DNA of 64,000 nt from Deltaproteobacteria bacterium (lineage in GTDB: Bacteria; JAMCPX01), in assembly GCA_023382265.1 (NCBI GenBank), contig JAMCPX010000007.1, forward strand, positions 27,519 through 91,518. The letters are read 5' to 3'. Both the position numbers and the translations under genes were made by a program. Positions 48,455-56,619 of the stretch are shown piece after piece. The notes beneath the pieces were generated by a model. The model was given only the letters and a program-made list of their open reading frames with translations. It was not told where the DNA came from and did not search any database. Every line of letters begins with the position of its first letter. The first letter of the stretch is position 1.

Positions 48455-49624
48455 TTGTATAGCCCAATAAGACAAAGTCACACAAAGTACGGCTTCCTCG
48501 TACTGTTTATCTTTACTGTTGTTTATTTTATTCCATCGTATGCTTACTGCAAGCACACTTCTAAGAACAGCAGTGAATATGTAAAGGGAAGACTTGAGAG
48601 GGTTAAAAAAAATATAGAATTAAAAAAAGAATCTATCCTTTTATCAAGACAAAAGGCATCAACAATTCTGAGTGAGCTTGATAATCTGGATAAAACCATA
48701 ACTAATATAAATACCCAGATCAACGATATAACAACACAAAAGGCACAACTGTCCGATAAACTTGCAGATACCAAAACAAGAATCACTTCACTGAATAACA
48801 GTATAACCATTAAAAGGGCAGTTATAGACAAAAGGCTTGTTACGATTTTTAAATTAAAACAATCGGGCTATCTCTCTGTTTTACTCGCCGCCGATTCTGT
48901 ATCGGATATGGAGAAAAGATATACACTGATGAATTGCATAATAAGGCAGGATGAAAAAGAGGTTAATACTTATCTTTCAGAACTGGATTCGTTAGCAGAA
49001 GCTAAGAAGACATACACGGATCAGTCATTACAGCTTGGGAAATTAAAGGATAATTTAAGTAAACACAAGGACCGGCTTTTGCAAACACACAACGATAAGG
49101 CTCATTTACTCGCACTTATCAATCACAATACTGCAATTGAAAAAAGAATATTAAGAGAACTTGAAAAATCAGCAGATACGCTTAAAAAAGCATTAAAATC
49201 GCTTGAACCGTCTTCGGGCAGCATATCGGGTTTTGCTGCAATGAAAGGCAGGCTGCCATTACCTGTTAATGGAAAGATATTACAAAGTTTTAGAGACAGG
49301 TTATTAAATGAAATGTCAATTAAAGGTATCCTATTTAAAGTTACAAAAGATTCTAATATAAAAGTCGTATATCCCGGTAAGATAGTATGGGCAGAATGGC
49401 TTAGAGGATATGGAAATACAATTATTGTTGATCACGGAGATAGGTATTTTACCATATATTCACATGTTGATAAAATAGACATGAAGGTCGGGGAAAGTGT
49501 CAAAGCAGGTGATGTGATAGGTAATGTCGGGGATACAGGACTTAGTTCAGGGAAAACCCTATACTTTGAGATACGTCACGGAGAGAATACGCTGAATCCC
49601 CTGAAATGGTTAAAGATAAGGTGA
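48455..49624 (+). CDS. envC: EnvC-like murein hydrolase activator (coiled coil plus degenerate LytM domain)
   Basis: This exported protein probably activates amidases at the division septum. The 389 residues comprise an N-terminal signal segment (YGFLVLFIFTVVYF), a long coiled coil (about 40-235) and a C-terminal LytM/M23 domain (from about 265). The zinc-binding HxxxD of active M23 enzymes is missing: the position reads NEMSIKGILF, although YSHVDK and YFEIRHG remain. That degeneracy is a hallmark of EnvC rather than of a true endopeptidase. The start is a TTG at 48455, six bases after glnB; no better start would retain the signal segment. Confidence 0.85.
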   Translation: MYSPIRQSHTKYGFLVLFIFTVVYFIPSYAYCKHTSKNSSEYVKGRLERVKKNIELKKESILLSRQKASTILSELDNLDKTITNINTQINDITTQKAQLSDKLADTKTRITSLNNSITIKRAVIDKRLVTIFKLKQSGYLSVLLAADSVSDMEKRYTLMNCIIRQDEKEVNTYLSELDSLAEAKKTYTDQSLQLGKLKDNLSKHKDRLLQTHNDKAHLLALINHNTAIEKRILRELEKSADTLKKALKSLEPSSGSISGFAAMKGRLPLPVNGKILQSFRDRLLNEMSIKGILFKVTKDSNIKVVYPGKIVWAEWLRGYGNTIIVDHGDRYFTIYSHVDKIDMKVGESVKAGDVIGNVGDTGLSSGKTLYFEIRHGENTLNPLKWLKIR

Positions 49625-49639
49625 AATGGAGTTATTTTT

Positions 49640-50734
49640 ATGAATAATTCATACACTTATGCTATAGTATCACTCAAAGCGATCAAACAAAATCTATCCA
49701 CTATAAAACATTTACTTAATCCGGAGACACCGGTTATGGGTGTCGTTAAATCTGATGCCTATGGCCATGGGATTATTGAAGTATCGCATGCACTTGAAGA
49801 TGCAGGAATAAATACATTGGGCATTGCCTTTGTCAACGAAGGGATAAAACTGAGAAAAGCAGGTATATATTTGCCTATTTATGTTTTATCGGGTTTTCAA
49901 AAAGGCGAAGAGGAGGCAGTTATAAAAAACAATCTGATCCCTTTTGTATATAATACGGAGCAGATAAAATCTCTTAATAAAACAGCGGCAAAATTAAGGA
50001 AACATACAGCAGTTCATCTAAAGTTTGATACAGGCATGGGCAGACTTGGTTTTTTAGAATCAGACAAAGGAGAGATCGAGAAGATACTGGCACATACTTC
50101 AAATATAAATATTACCGGTATTGCATCACACCTTTCAGACGCCTTGAACTCCCCATCTTATTCAAGGATGCAAATAAATAGATTCGGGAATTTATACAAA
50201 TGGCTAAAGGGGATACCGGGGCACCAAAATATTACAGGGCATATAGCAAATACGGGTGCTCTTATAGCTTATCCTGAGTCCCAATTTGATATGGTAAGGG
50301 TTGGAATAGGGCTTTACGGTTATGGAGATAAAAATCTTACTCCTGCAATGTCAGTTTTCACAAGTTTGATATCTGTCAAGATGTTAAAAAAAGGCACTTA
50401 TATAAGCTACGGCAGGACAGCCAGGCTAAGGCATGATACGCGTATCGGCGTTTTGCCGATCGGATATGCAGATGGATACAACAGAATGCTCTCTAACAAA
50501 GGATGGGTAGGGATCAATGGAAAAAAGGCTTATACATCCGGTGTTGTTACAATGAACCATACAATGGTAAAGCTTGATGATATTAAAGCAAAGATCTATG
50601 ATAGGGTATTAGTAATGGGTAAGGACAAGGGTGTGAGCATCACTGCAGAAGATATAGCCGAAAGCTGTTCAACGATAAGCTATGAGATATTATGCGCCCT
50701 CGGCTCACACATCAGGAAACAATACAAGAGTTGA
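49640..50734 (+). CDS. alr: Alanine racemase
   Basis: Alr makes D-alanine for peptidoglycan. The 364-residue protein has the PLP lysine Lys37 in VVKSDAYGHG, KFDTGMGRLGF, IASHLSDAL, and the catalytic tyrosine region ISYGRTARLRHDTRIGVLPIGYADGY. Length and order are standard. It follows envC-like by 15 bases and so may share its transcript. Confidence 0.95.
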   Translation: MNNSYTYAIVSLKAIKQNLSTIKHLLNPETPVMGVVKSDAYGHGIIEVSHALEDAGINTLGIAFVNEGIKLRKAGIYLPIYVLSGFQKGEEEAVIKNNLIPFVYNTEQIKSLNKTAAKLRKHTAVHLKFDTGMGRLGFLESDKGEIEKILAHTSNINITGIASHLSDALNSPSYSRMQINRFGNLYKWLKGIPGHQNITGHIANTGALIAYPESQFDMVRVGIGLYGYGDKNLTPAMSVFTSLISVKMLKKGTYISYGRTARLRHDTRIGVLPIGYADGYNRMLSNKGWVGINGKKAYTSGVVTMNHTMVKLDDIKAKIYDRVLVMGKDKGVSITAEDIAESCSTISYEILCALGSHIRKQYKS

Positions 50735-50751
50735 TAGAGGTTCTGTTTATC

Positions 50752-50780
50752 TTTACAAAATGAACTTTAGTTTATAATAT
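50752..50780 (+). promoter_or_regulatory. Candidate promoter of the mlaEFD operon
   Basis: TTTACA (50752-50757), a 17-base spacer and TAATAT (50775-50780) lie just after alr and 20 bases before the mlaE ATG. Another overlapping -10 (TATAAT at 50773) has a 15-base spacing. Confidence 0.45.
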
Positions 50781-50799
50781 ATCGTTATGCATAAAATCT

Positions 50800-51582
50800 A
50801 TGACTATTAATCCTTTCAATATTTTTAAATATACCGGAGAAAAGGTACAATTATTACTGGAAGAGCTTGGCGGTATGACCGTCACCTTTGGTGAGGCAGT
50901 GGTTTTACTGTTCGTCCCTCCCATCAGACAAAAGTTGTATCTCAAACAAATGGAATTCATAGGTGTGCAGTCAAGTTTTATTGTTTTATTAACTGGTTTA
51001 TTCACAGGCATGGTTTTTGCATTACAAACCTCCTATGCGTTTAAACTGTTCGGTGCAGAAAACCTCATCGGCCCGTCTGTTGCATTGTCACTCGCAAGAG
51101 AGCTTGGTCCTGTATTAACCGCCTTAATGGTCACAGGCAGGGTTGGCTCTGCTATGGCTGCCGAACTTGGCACAATGAAGGTTACAGAACAGATAGATGC
51201 ACTTTACACGATGAACATAAATCCTGCTCAATACCTTATATCTCCAAGGGTTATCTCTTCAATAATCATGTTACCGATGCTTACGGTTTTGTTTGATTTT
51301 ATAGGGATACTGGGCAGTTATTTTATGGCTACTGCTCTTTTAAAACTGAACGGCGAGAGTTTTATTAATAGTACTATCTATATGTTAGATATAAAAGACA
51401 TTTATGTGGGACTTTTAAAGGCAGCAGTGTTTGGCGCCATCATTGCGACTGTTGGATGCTACAAAGGCTATTACGCGGGAAAAGGCGCAGAAGGCGTCGG
51501 CAAGGCGGCCACACAGGCGGTTGTAATTTCTTCTGTTTCGATACTGATCGCGGATTATATTTTAACAGCACTTTTATTTTAA
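50800..51582 (+). CDS. mlaE: MlaE-type phospholipid ABC transporter permease
   Basis: This inner-membrane permease belongs to a lipid transport system that maintains outer-membrane asymmetry. The 260-residue protein has five or six helices and the family core LARELGPVLTALMVTGRVGSAMAAELGTMKVTEQIDAL, then ISPRVISSIIMLP and GCYKGYYAGKGAEGVGKAATQAVV. It is followed 3 bases later by the ATPase gene. Confidence 0.95.
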   Translation: MTINPFNIFKYTGEKVQLLLEELGGMTVTFGEAVVLLFVPPIRQKLYLKQMEFIGVQSSFIVLLTGLFTGMVFALQTSYAFKLFGAENLIGPSVALSLARELGPVLTALMVTGRVGSAMAAELGTMKVTEQIDALYTMNINPAQYLISPRVISSIIMLPMLTVLFDFIGILGSYFMATALLKLNGESFINSTIYMLDIKDIYVGLLKAAVFGAIIATVGCYKGYYAGKGAEGVGKAATQAVVISSVSILIADYILTALLF

Positions 51583-51585
51583 GAT

Positions 51586-52338
51586 ATGAAGATAGATATC
51601 AAATCATTAAAGAAATCGTTCGGTTCACATATAGTTCTTGATGGAATCGATCTTACGATAGAAGATGGTAAAACCACCGTTATAATAGGACAAACAGGCT
51701 GTGGTAAAAGTGTCCTTATAAAACACATTATTGGTTTACTAAAGCCCGATGACGGACAAATACTTATAGACGGGGTAGAATTTACAAATATGAAAGGCAA
51801 GGAGTTTTCTAATATTATAAAGAATTTCGGTGTTTTGTTTCAGAATGCTGCACTCTTTGATTCAATGACAACGGGTGAGAATGTAGCCTTTCCTCTGATA
51901 GAACATACCAAATTGTCAAAAAAAGAGATCGATAAAAAGGTAGAAGAAAAACTCGCAATAGTGGGGCTTAAAGGGGTTGAACAACTTTATCCTTCAGAAC
52001 TGAGCGGCGGCATGAAGAAACGTGTGGGTCTTGCAAGGGCAATTGCACTTGATCCAAAGATGCTTATCTTTGACGAACCTACAACAGGGCTTGATCCTGT
52101 TATGAGTGATACAATAGATAACCTTATTGTAGACACACAAAAGCACCTCGGGGTAACGAGTATTGTTATAAGCCATGATATACAGGGCACATTTAAAATA
52201 GCTCACAGGATTGCAATGCTTTACAAAGGCAAAGTTGTTTTGTACGGTAGTCCTGATGATTTTAAGAATACTGAAAACCCTATTGTCAGACAGTTCCTTG
52301 AAAGAAGAGCAGAAGGACCCTTACAGGTAGAGGTTTAA
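51586..52338 (+). CDS. mlaF: MlaF-type ABC transporter ATPase
   Basis: This ATPase powers the MlaE permease. The 250-residue protein has Walker A GQTGCGKS (35-42), signature ELSGGMKKRVGLARAIA, Walker B LIFDEPTTGLDP and the H-loop ISHD. The C-terminal extension typical of MlaF is short. It lies 1 base before the MCE gene. Confidence 0.95.
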   Translation: MKIDIKSLKKSFGSHIVLDGIDLTIEDGKTTVIIGQTGCGKSVLIKHIIGLLKPDDGQILIDGVEFTNMKGKEFSNIIKNFGVLFQNAALFDSMTTGENVAFPLIEHTKLSKKEIDKKVEEKLAIVGLKGVEQLYPSELSGGMKKRVGLARAIALDPKMLIFDEPTTGLDPVMSDTIDNLIVDTQKHLGVTSIVISHDIQGTFKIAHRIAMLYKGKVVLYGSPDDFKNTENPIVRQFLERRAEGPLQVEV

Positions 52339-52339
52339 T

Positions 52340-53815
52340 ATGAATAAAGGTATGCCTACAGATATAAAGGTTGGGATATTTACTTTAGCAGTGCTTTTGA
52401 TCCTGTTATGGATTACATTCCGGATAAGCAGCGGCTCTATTTTTGGAAGAACAGAGGGGTATGAGTTAAAAGCGGAATTTCATAATGCACAGGGAATTAA
52501 TACAAAGACCGGTGTGTTCCTTGCAGGCATAAAAATAGGATACGTGGATGATATAAAATTAAAGGATGATAAAGCACTTATTACATTAAGAATAGAACCC
52601 GGTGTTAAAATAGAGGAAAACGCACAGGCTATAATAAGGACAAAAGGACTGCTCGGTGAGCGGTATATAGAAATAGTTCCAGGCAAACAAACAGCAGAGC
52701 CATTACGACCCGGAGGTACCATCTATTTTACAGAGTCACCGCCTGATTTTGAAGAGGTTCTGAATAAACTTAATAATATAGCATTCAATCTTGAGTCTGT
52801 CACACACAGCTTAAAAGATGTATTTGGCGGTAATAATGGAGAGAAAAACCTTCAGGAGATAGTTGATAATCTTAATAAAACCCTTGCACATATGAATCAT
52901 CTGGTTGTGACAACGGATAAAAATTTAAATAGAACGCTCGTATCATTAAATACATTTACAGACAACTTACGGGACCAGGGACCCGACATCCTTAGTAATC
53001 TAAAGCTGGTTTCAGGGGATCTCCATGAAATTATAGCTAAAAACAAAGGCAACGTTAACACCCTAATAGATCGCATAAGTAAGGCTAGTGAAAAGCTTGA
53101 TAAAACGCTTGGAAATCTTGAAGTTATTACTCAGGATGTTAGAGAAGGTAAGGGAGCCATTGGTAAACTTCTTACTGATAAAAAAACTGCCGAACAGGTA
53201 TCACATGCCATAAGAGGTATAAACAATATGGTAGGCGGTACATCAAGATTTCAGACCATTATAGACTATAGAGGAGAATACCAATTCCAGTTTAAAAATT
53301 TCAAAAGTTATCTTAACCTGAGACTGCAGCCCACACCTGATAAATATTTTTTACTCGGTATAGTTGATGATCCAGCCGGATATGTTTCAAAATCTACAAA
53401 TTATACCTACACTCAGGTTAATAATGGTCCTGTCCAGCAAACACAAACGGTAACACAAAATGTTACGAGTCAATTAAAATTGAATGCAGAAATAGCAAAA
53501 AGGATATCGTATTTTACATTCAGGGGAGGGATAATAGAATCAACCGGTGGGGTGGGAATCGATATTCATACACCTTATGAACCGGCATGGCTAAGCCTTG
53601 AGATGTATAACTTTAATAGTAATCAACATCCAACACTTAAGGCAATGATGAGCATATCGATACTACGGTATTTTATCCTTTCGGGTGGTATGACGGACAT
53701 AGCCAATAAAGATTCAAGAACATGGTTTCTTGGCCTAGGCTTGAGTTTTAATGATGAAGATCTAAAAAACATCTTCGGTCTTGCGGCAAGTACTACTTAT
53801 GTTAATACCAAATAA
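52340..53815 (+). CDS. mlaD: MlaD-like MCE protein with C-terminal barrel-like domain
   Basis: This lipid-binding protein bridges the periplasm. It has an N-terminal helix (about 11-27), an MCE domain (about 38-115, with NAQGINTKTGVFLAGIKIGYV and KGLLGERYIEI), a long helical segment (about 130-290) and a beta-rich C-terminus (about 300-491, e.g. YRGEYQFQFKNFKSYLNL and FLGLGLSFND). The tail looks like outer-membrane strands and is absent from E. coli MlaD. At 491 residues it is much longer than that 183-residue protein. It could carry lipids right to the outer membrane. No mlaB or mlaC follows. Confidence 0.88.
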   Translation: MNKGMPTDIKVGIFTLAVLLILLWITFRISSGSIFGRTEGYELKAEFHNAQGINTKTGVFLAGIKIGYVDDIKLKDDKALITLRIEPGVKIEENAQAIIRTKGLLGERYIEIVPGKQTAEPLRPGGTIYFTESPPDFEEVLNKLNNIAFNLESVTHSLKDVFGGNNGEKNLQEIVDNLNKTLAHMNHLVVTTDKNLNRTLVSLNTFTDNLRDQGPDILSNLKLVSGDLHEIIAKNKGNVNTLIDRISKASEKLDKTLGNLEVITQDVREGKGAIGKLLTDKKTAEQVSHAIRGINNMVGGTSRFQTIIDYRGEYQFQFKNFKSYLNLRLQPTPDKYFLLGIVDDPAGYVSKSTNYTYTQVNNGPVQQTQTVTQNVTSQLKLNAEIAKRISYFTFRGGIIESTGGVGIDIHTPYEPAWLSLEMYNFNSNQHPTLKAMMSISILRYFILSGGMTDIANKDSRTWFLGLGLSFNDEDLKNIFGLAASTTYVNTK

Positions 53816-53947
53816 GTCTCTTGTCTGTATATCAACTTACAATTTGAAGCGATAATAGAAACGGTGAGGAGAATAAAAACAGCAGTGGTTTATGATACCA
53901 TGAATTACCGTAATACAAGCTTTTAAACAACGAAGTCCAAAAAACAG

Positions 53948-53976
53948 TTGAAATCAGGCAAGGCTTGACATATTTT
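53948..53976 (+). promoter_or_regulatory. Candidate promoter of the hpf-hprK-PTS operon
   Basis: TTGAAA (53948-53953), a 17-base spacer and TATTTT (53971-53976) precede hpf. A TTGACA at 53966 also occurs, but with no properly spaced -10. GGAGG at 53997-54001 provides the ribosome-binding site. Confidence 0.35.
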
Positions 53977-54006
53977 AGTATTAGAATAAAAAAACAGGAG
54001 GCAGTT

Positions 54007-54540
54007 ATGAACATTCAAGCAACCTTCAGACATATCCCACCATCCGACGCCGTTAAGCAGTATGCAGAGGAAAAGATCAAAAAGATAGCTTCAAACCTAA
54101 AGGAGCCTGTAGAAATACATATCATCTTTTTACAGGAAAAGAAAAATAATGCCGTTGAACTTACGTTAACATCACCCGGTACAGAATTGCATGCAAAGGA
54201 AGAGGGCATAGACATGTACGCTGCAATAGACATTATATATGACAAACTTTCCAAACAAATTACAAAACTAAAAGAAAAGAAAAAAAACCACTATGCTTCA
54301 AGATCTATTAAACACATTGCACAGGAAGAGGATAATTCAGAAGAGAGTGATATCGTTGTCATTCCCGATAAAGAATATTTTATAAAACCCATGACAACCG
54401 AGGAAGCCGTTTTACAATTAGATATTGTAAAAGAGTCATTCCTTGTATATCTTGATGCGGAAGAACAAAAAGTGAATGTGATATTCAAAAAAGATGATGG
54501 AAACTACGGACTCATAGAAACAGGTGCACGCTATAAATAA
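54007..54540 (+). CDS. hpf: Ribosome hibernation-promoting factor, long form
   Basis: Long HPF binds idle ribosomes and pairs them into 100S dimers. With the start at 54007 it has 177 residues: an N-terminal HPF/YfiA domain (MNIQATFRHIPPSDAVKQYA to about 100), an acidic linker and a C-terminal dimerisation domain (KPMTTEEAVLQLDIVKESF). The ATG is chosen for its GGAGG and because the N-terminus matches the family; the frame opens 14 codons earlier without support. It overlaps hprK by 17 bases. In many proteobacteria rpoN precedes hpf, but not here. Confidence 0.94.
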   Translation: MNIQATFRHIPPSDAVKQYAEEKIKKIASNLKEPVEIHIIFLQEKKNNAVELTLTSPGTELHAKEEGIDMYAAIDIIYDKLSKQITKLKEKKKNHYASRSIKHIAQEEDNSEESDIVVIPDKEYFIKPMTTEEAVLQLDIVKESFLVYLDAEEQKVNVIFKKDDGNYGLIETGARYK

Positions 54541-55081
54541 AAACATTAAAACCGTCCGTATCCACGGTGTTCTTGTATCAATAAAGAACGTTGGTGTACT
54601 TATTACAGGAAGAAGTGGTATAGGGAAAAGTGAGTGTGCCCTCGAACTCCTAATGCGCCAGTACAAACTTATCGCAGATGACCTGGTCATTGTATCTCTT
54701 GACGATCGAGGGCTATACGGTGCCGCAGATCCCCTTATAAAGGGCTACCTTGAATTGCATGGCCCGGGTATAATCAAAATAAAATCTCATTTTGGTGAGA
54801 AAGCACTTGCTAATAAAAAAGAAATCAAAATGATTATAGAGTTTGTTGATTGGGAACGGTATAAGAATAAAGAGATAAGGGGATTTTTAAAACAGCAATA
54901 TCGTACGCTTCTCGGGAAAGAACTTCCATTAATAAAACTGCCGGTAAGTCCTGGCAGGGACATGGCATCACTCGTAGAGGTGTCGGTAACAAGTTTCCTC
55001 CTAAAAAAAAGCGGTAACAGAGAAACAAAAGAGCTTGAAGAGAGGATACTGAAAAGAACCAATAACGCACATGCAGGATAA
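54524..55081 (+). CDS. hprK: Minimal HPr kinase/phosphorylase (kinase domain only)
   Basis: HprK phosphorylates HPr on Ser. This protein has only 185 residues, against about 310 in Firmicutes, and lacks the whole N-terminal domain. The kinase core is complete: HGVLVSI (catalytic His14), Walker A GRSGIGKS (29-36), IADD, the signature LELHGPGIIKI (EIRGLGIINV in others) and PVSPGRDMASLVEVSV. Short HprK forms are known in alpha-proteobacteria. The start is a GTG inside hpf. It is followed by rapZ with an 11-base overlap. Confidence 0.9.
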   Translation: MHAINKNIKTVRIHGVLVSIKNVGVLITGRSGIGKSECALELLMRQYKLIADDLVIVSLDDRGLYGAADPLIKGYLELHGPGIIKIKSHFGEKALANKKEIKMIIEFVDWERYKNKEIRGFLKQQYRTLLGKELPLIKLPVSPGRDMASLVEVSVTSFLLKKSGNRETKELEERILKRTNNAHAG

Positions 55082-55943
55082 ACAGCATTTAAACATCGTT
55101 ATAATAACGGGGATGTCCGGCTCAGGCAAAACAAGCGCAATGGCCATATTGGAGGATGCAGGCTTTTTTTGTATCGATAATATCCCCGTACAATTAATTC
55201 CAAAATCCATCGAACTCATTGAGGCATCAAAAGAGGATATTAAAAATGCAGCACTCTCAATTGATGTACGAGGCAGAGGCTTTTTTACAGACCTTGTTAG
55301 CGAAATCATAAAACTAAAATCAACAAATAAAGTTACAATAATTTTCCTTGACTCTTCGGACAATGTTTTGCTCAAGAGATACAGTGAAACAAGAAGAAAA
55401 CATCCGCTTGCTCATGACATTCCGATTGAGCATGGTTTTGCTCTTGAAAGAAAATATCTTGAAGAGATAAAAAGCCAGGCGGATCACATCATAGATACAT
55501 CCAATTTTACGGTACATGATTTAAAAAGAGAATTAAGGTTATTGATAAAGCAGATGTCGAAAGAAAAATCAATGACCATAGTTTTACAATCCTTTGGATA
55601 CAGGTATGGAATACCTTTAGACTCAGATATCATCTTTGATATAAGATTTTTGCAAAACCCTTACTTTGTGGAATCTCTTAAAAAACTGTCCGGGTTAGAT
55701 AATGCCGTGATTGACTACATCAAAAACAATAATACCACAAAAGAATTTTTAGAACTTATAAGACAGTATGTAGGATTTTCAATTCCGCTTTATGAGTCGG
55801 AGGGAAAAGGCTATTTGACAATTTCTTTCGGCTGCACGGGTGGAAGACACAGGTCGGTTACCATTGTAGAGGAGGTAAGAGGTATGATAGAATCCATTGG
55901 ATACAAACCCGTGGTAAAACACAGAGATATTGAAAAGGGGTAA
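55071..55943 (+). CDS. rapZ: RapZ-family nucleotide-binding protein
   Basis: RapZ (YvcJ in Bacillus) is an ATP/GTP-binding protein; in E. coli it guides RNase E to a small RNA controlling amino-sugar synthesis. The 290-residue protein has Walker A GMSGSGKT (14-21), DVRGRGFF, SFGYRYGIPLDSDIIFDIRF and the C-terminal SFGCTGGRHRSV. It is complete. It sits between hprK and the EIIA gene, a location conserved with PTS-type regulators. Confidence 0.95.
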   Translation: MQDKQHLNIVIITGMSGSGKTSAMAILEDAGFFCIDNIPVQLIPKSIELIEASKEDIKNAALSIDVRGRGFFTDLVSEIIKLKSTNKVTIIFLDSSDNVLLKRYSETRRKHPLAHDIPIEHGFALERKYLEEIKSQADHIIDTSNFTVHDLKRELRLLIKQMSKEKSMTIVLQSFGYRYGIPLDSDIIFDIRFLQNPYFVESLKKLSGLDNAVIDYIKNNNTTKEFLELIRQYVGFSIPLYESEGKGYLTISFGCTGGRHRSVTIVEEVRGMIESIGYKPVVKHRDIEKG

Positions 55944-55945
55944 GC

Positions 55946-56347
55946 ATGATTGGTATCGTTATCGTAGCGCATGGACAGCTTGCCACTGAGCTTCTAAATA
56001 CTACAGAGTTCATAATTGGAAAAATAGAACATATAGTATCCGTTATGACCGATCCAAAACAGTCTGTAGAAGTCTTGAGAGAAGAGCTTGCCAATGCCAT
56101 AAATGAGGTTAATACAGGTAATGGGGTACTCATTCTTACAGATATGTTTGGAGGCACACCGTCGAACATAAGCCTTTCATTCCTGGATGAAGGAAAAGTT
56201 GAGGTGCTTGCAGGCGTTAATCTGCCCATGCTTATAAAGCTTGTTTCCAGTGATAGAAATATCCCTTTAAAAAGGTTGGCACATCTGATAAAAGATTATG
56301 GTAAAAAGAACGTAATACTTGCAACAGAGGTATTAAATAAAGGGTGA
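55946..56347 (+). CDS. PTS mannose-family EIIA domain protein
   Basis: This soluble 133-residue EIIA protein receives phosphate from HPr at His9 (VIVAHGQLATELL), with TDMFGGTPSN typical of the mannose family. No EIIB, EIIC or EIID is in the window, so it is likely a regulatory phosphoprotein. Stop and HPr start overlap by 4 bases. Confidence 0.93.
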   Translation: MIGIVIVAHGQLATELLNTTEFIIGKIEHIVSVMTDPKQSVEVLREELANAINEVNTGNGVLILTDMFGGTPSNISLSFLDEGKVEVLAGVNLPMLIKLVSSDRNIPLKRLAHLIKDYGKKNVILATEVLNKG

Positions 56348-56619
56348 CCATGAGAGAGGGTAGTTTTACTATATTCAATGAGCTTGGATTCCATGCAAGG
56401 GCAGCAGCCCAGTTTGTGAAACTTGCAAATAATTATGATTGTGAGATCACGGTTTATAAGGATGGGTACAGCGCTAACGGCAAAAGTATACTCGGATTAT
56501 TAACCCTTGCAGCAAGTAAAGGCACAGTTCTAAGGATTATCGCCTCAGGCAAACATGAAGAAGAGGCGATAAATACACTCGGACAGATAATCAATAATAA
56601 ATTTGGAGAGCAGAAGTGA
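56344..56619 (+). CDS. ptsH: Phosphocarrier protein HPr
   Basis: HPr carries phosphate from EI to EIIA. The 91-residue protein has His17 in LGFHARAA and Ser47 in GKSILGLLTLA; the latter is the HprK target. Both sites are intact, so HPr here can be phosphorylated by EI and by HprK. The ptsI start overlaps it by 4 bases. Confidence 0.95.
   Translation: MTMREGSFTIFNELGFHARAAAQFVKLANNYDCEITVYKDGYSANGKSILGLLTLAASKGTVLRIIASGKHEEEAINTLGQIINNKFGEQK

Noticed and set aside
53940..53980. Sigma54 promoter before hpf
   Set aside because: In many proteobacteria this operon is near rpoN, but no GG-N10-GC element with the proper TGGCAC/TTGCA pattern is present.
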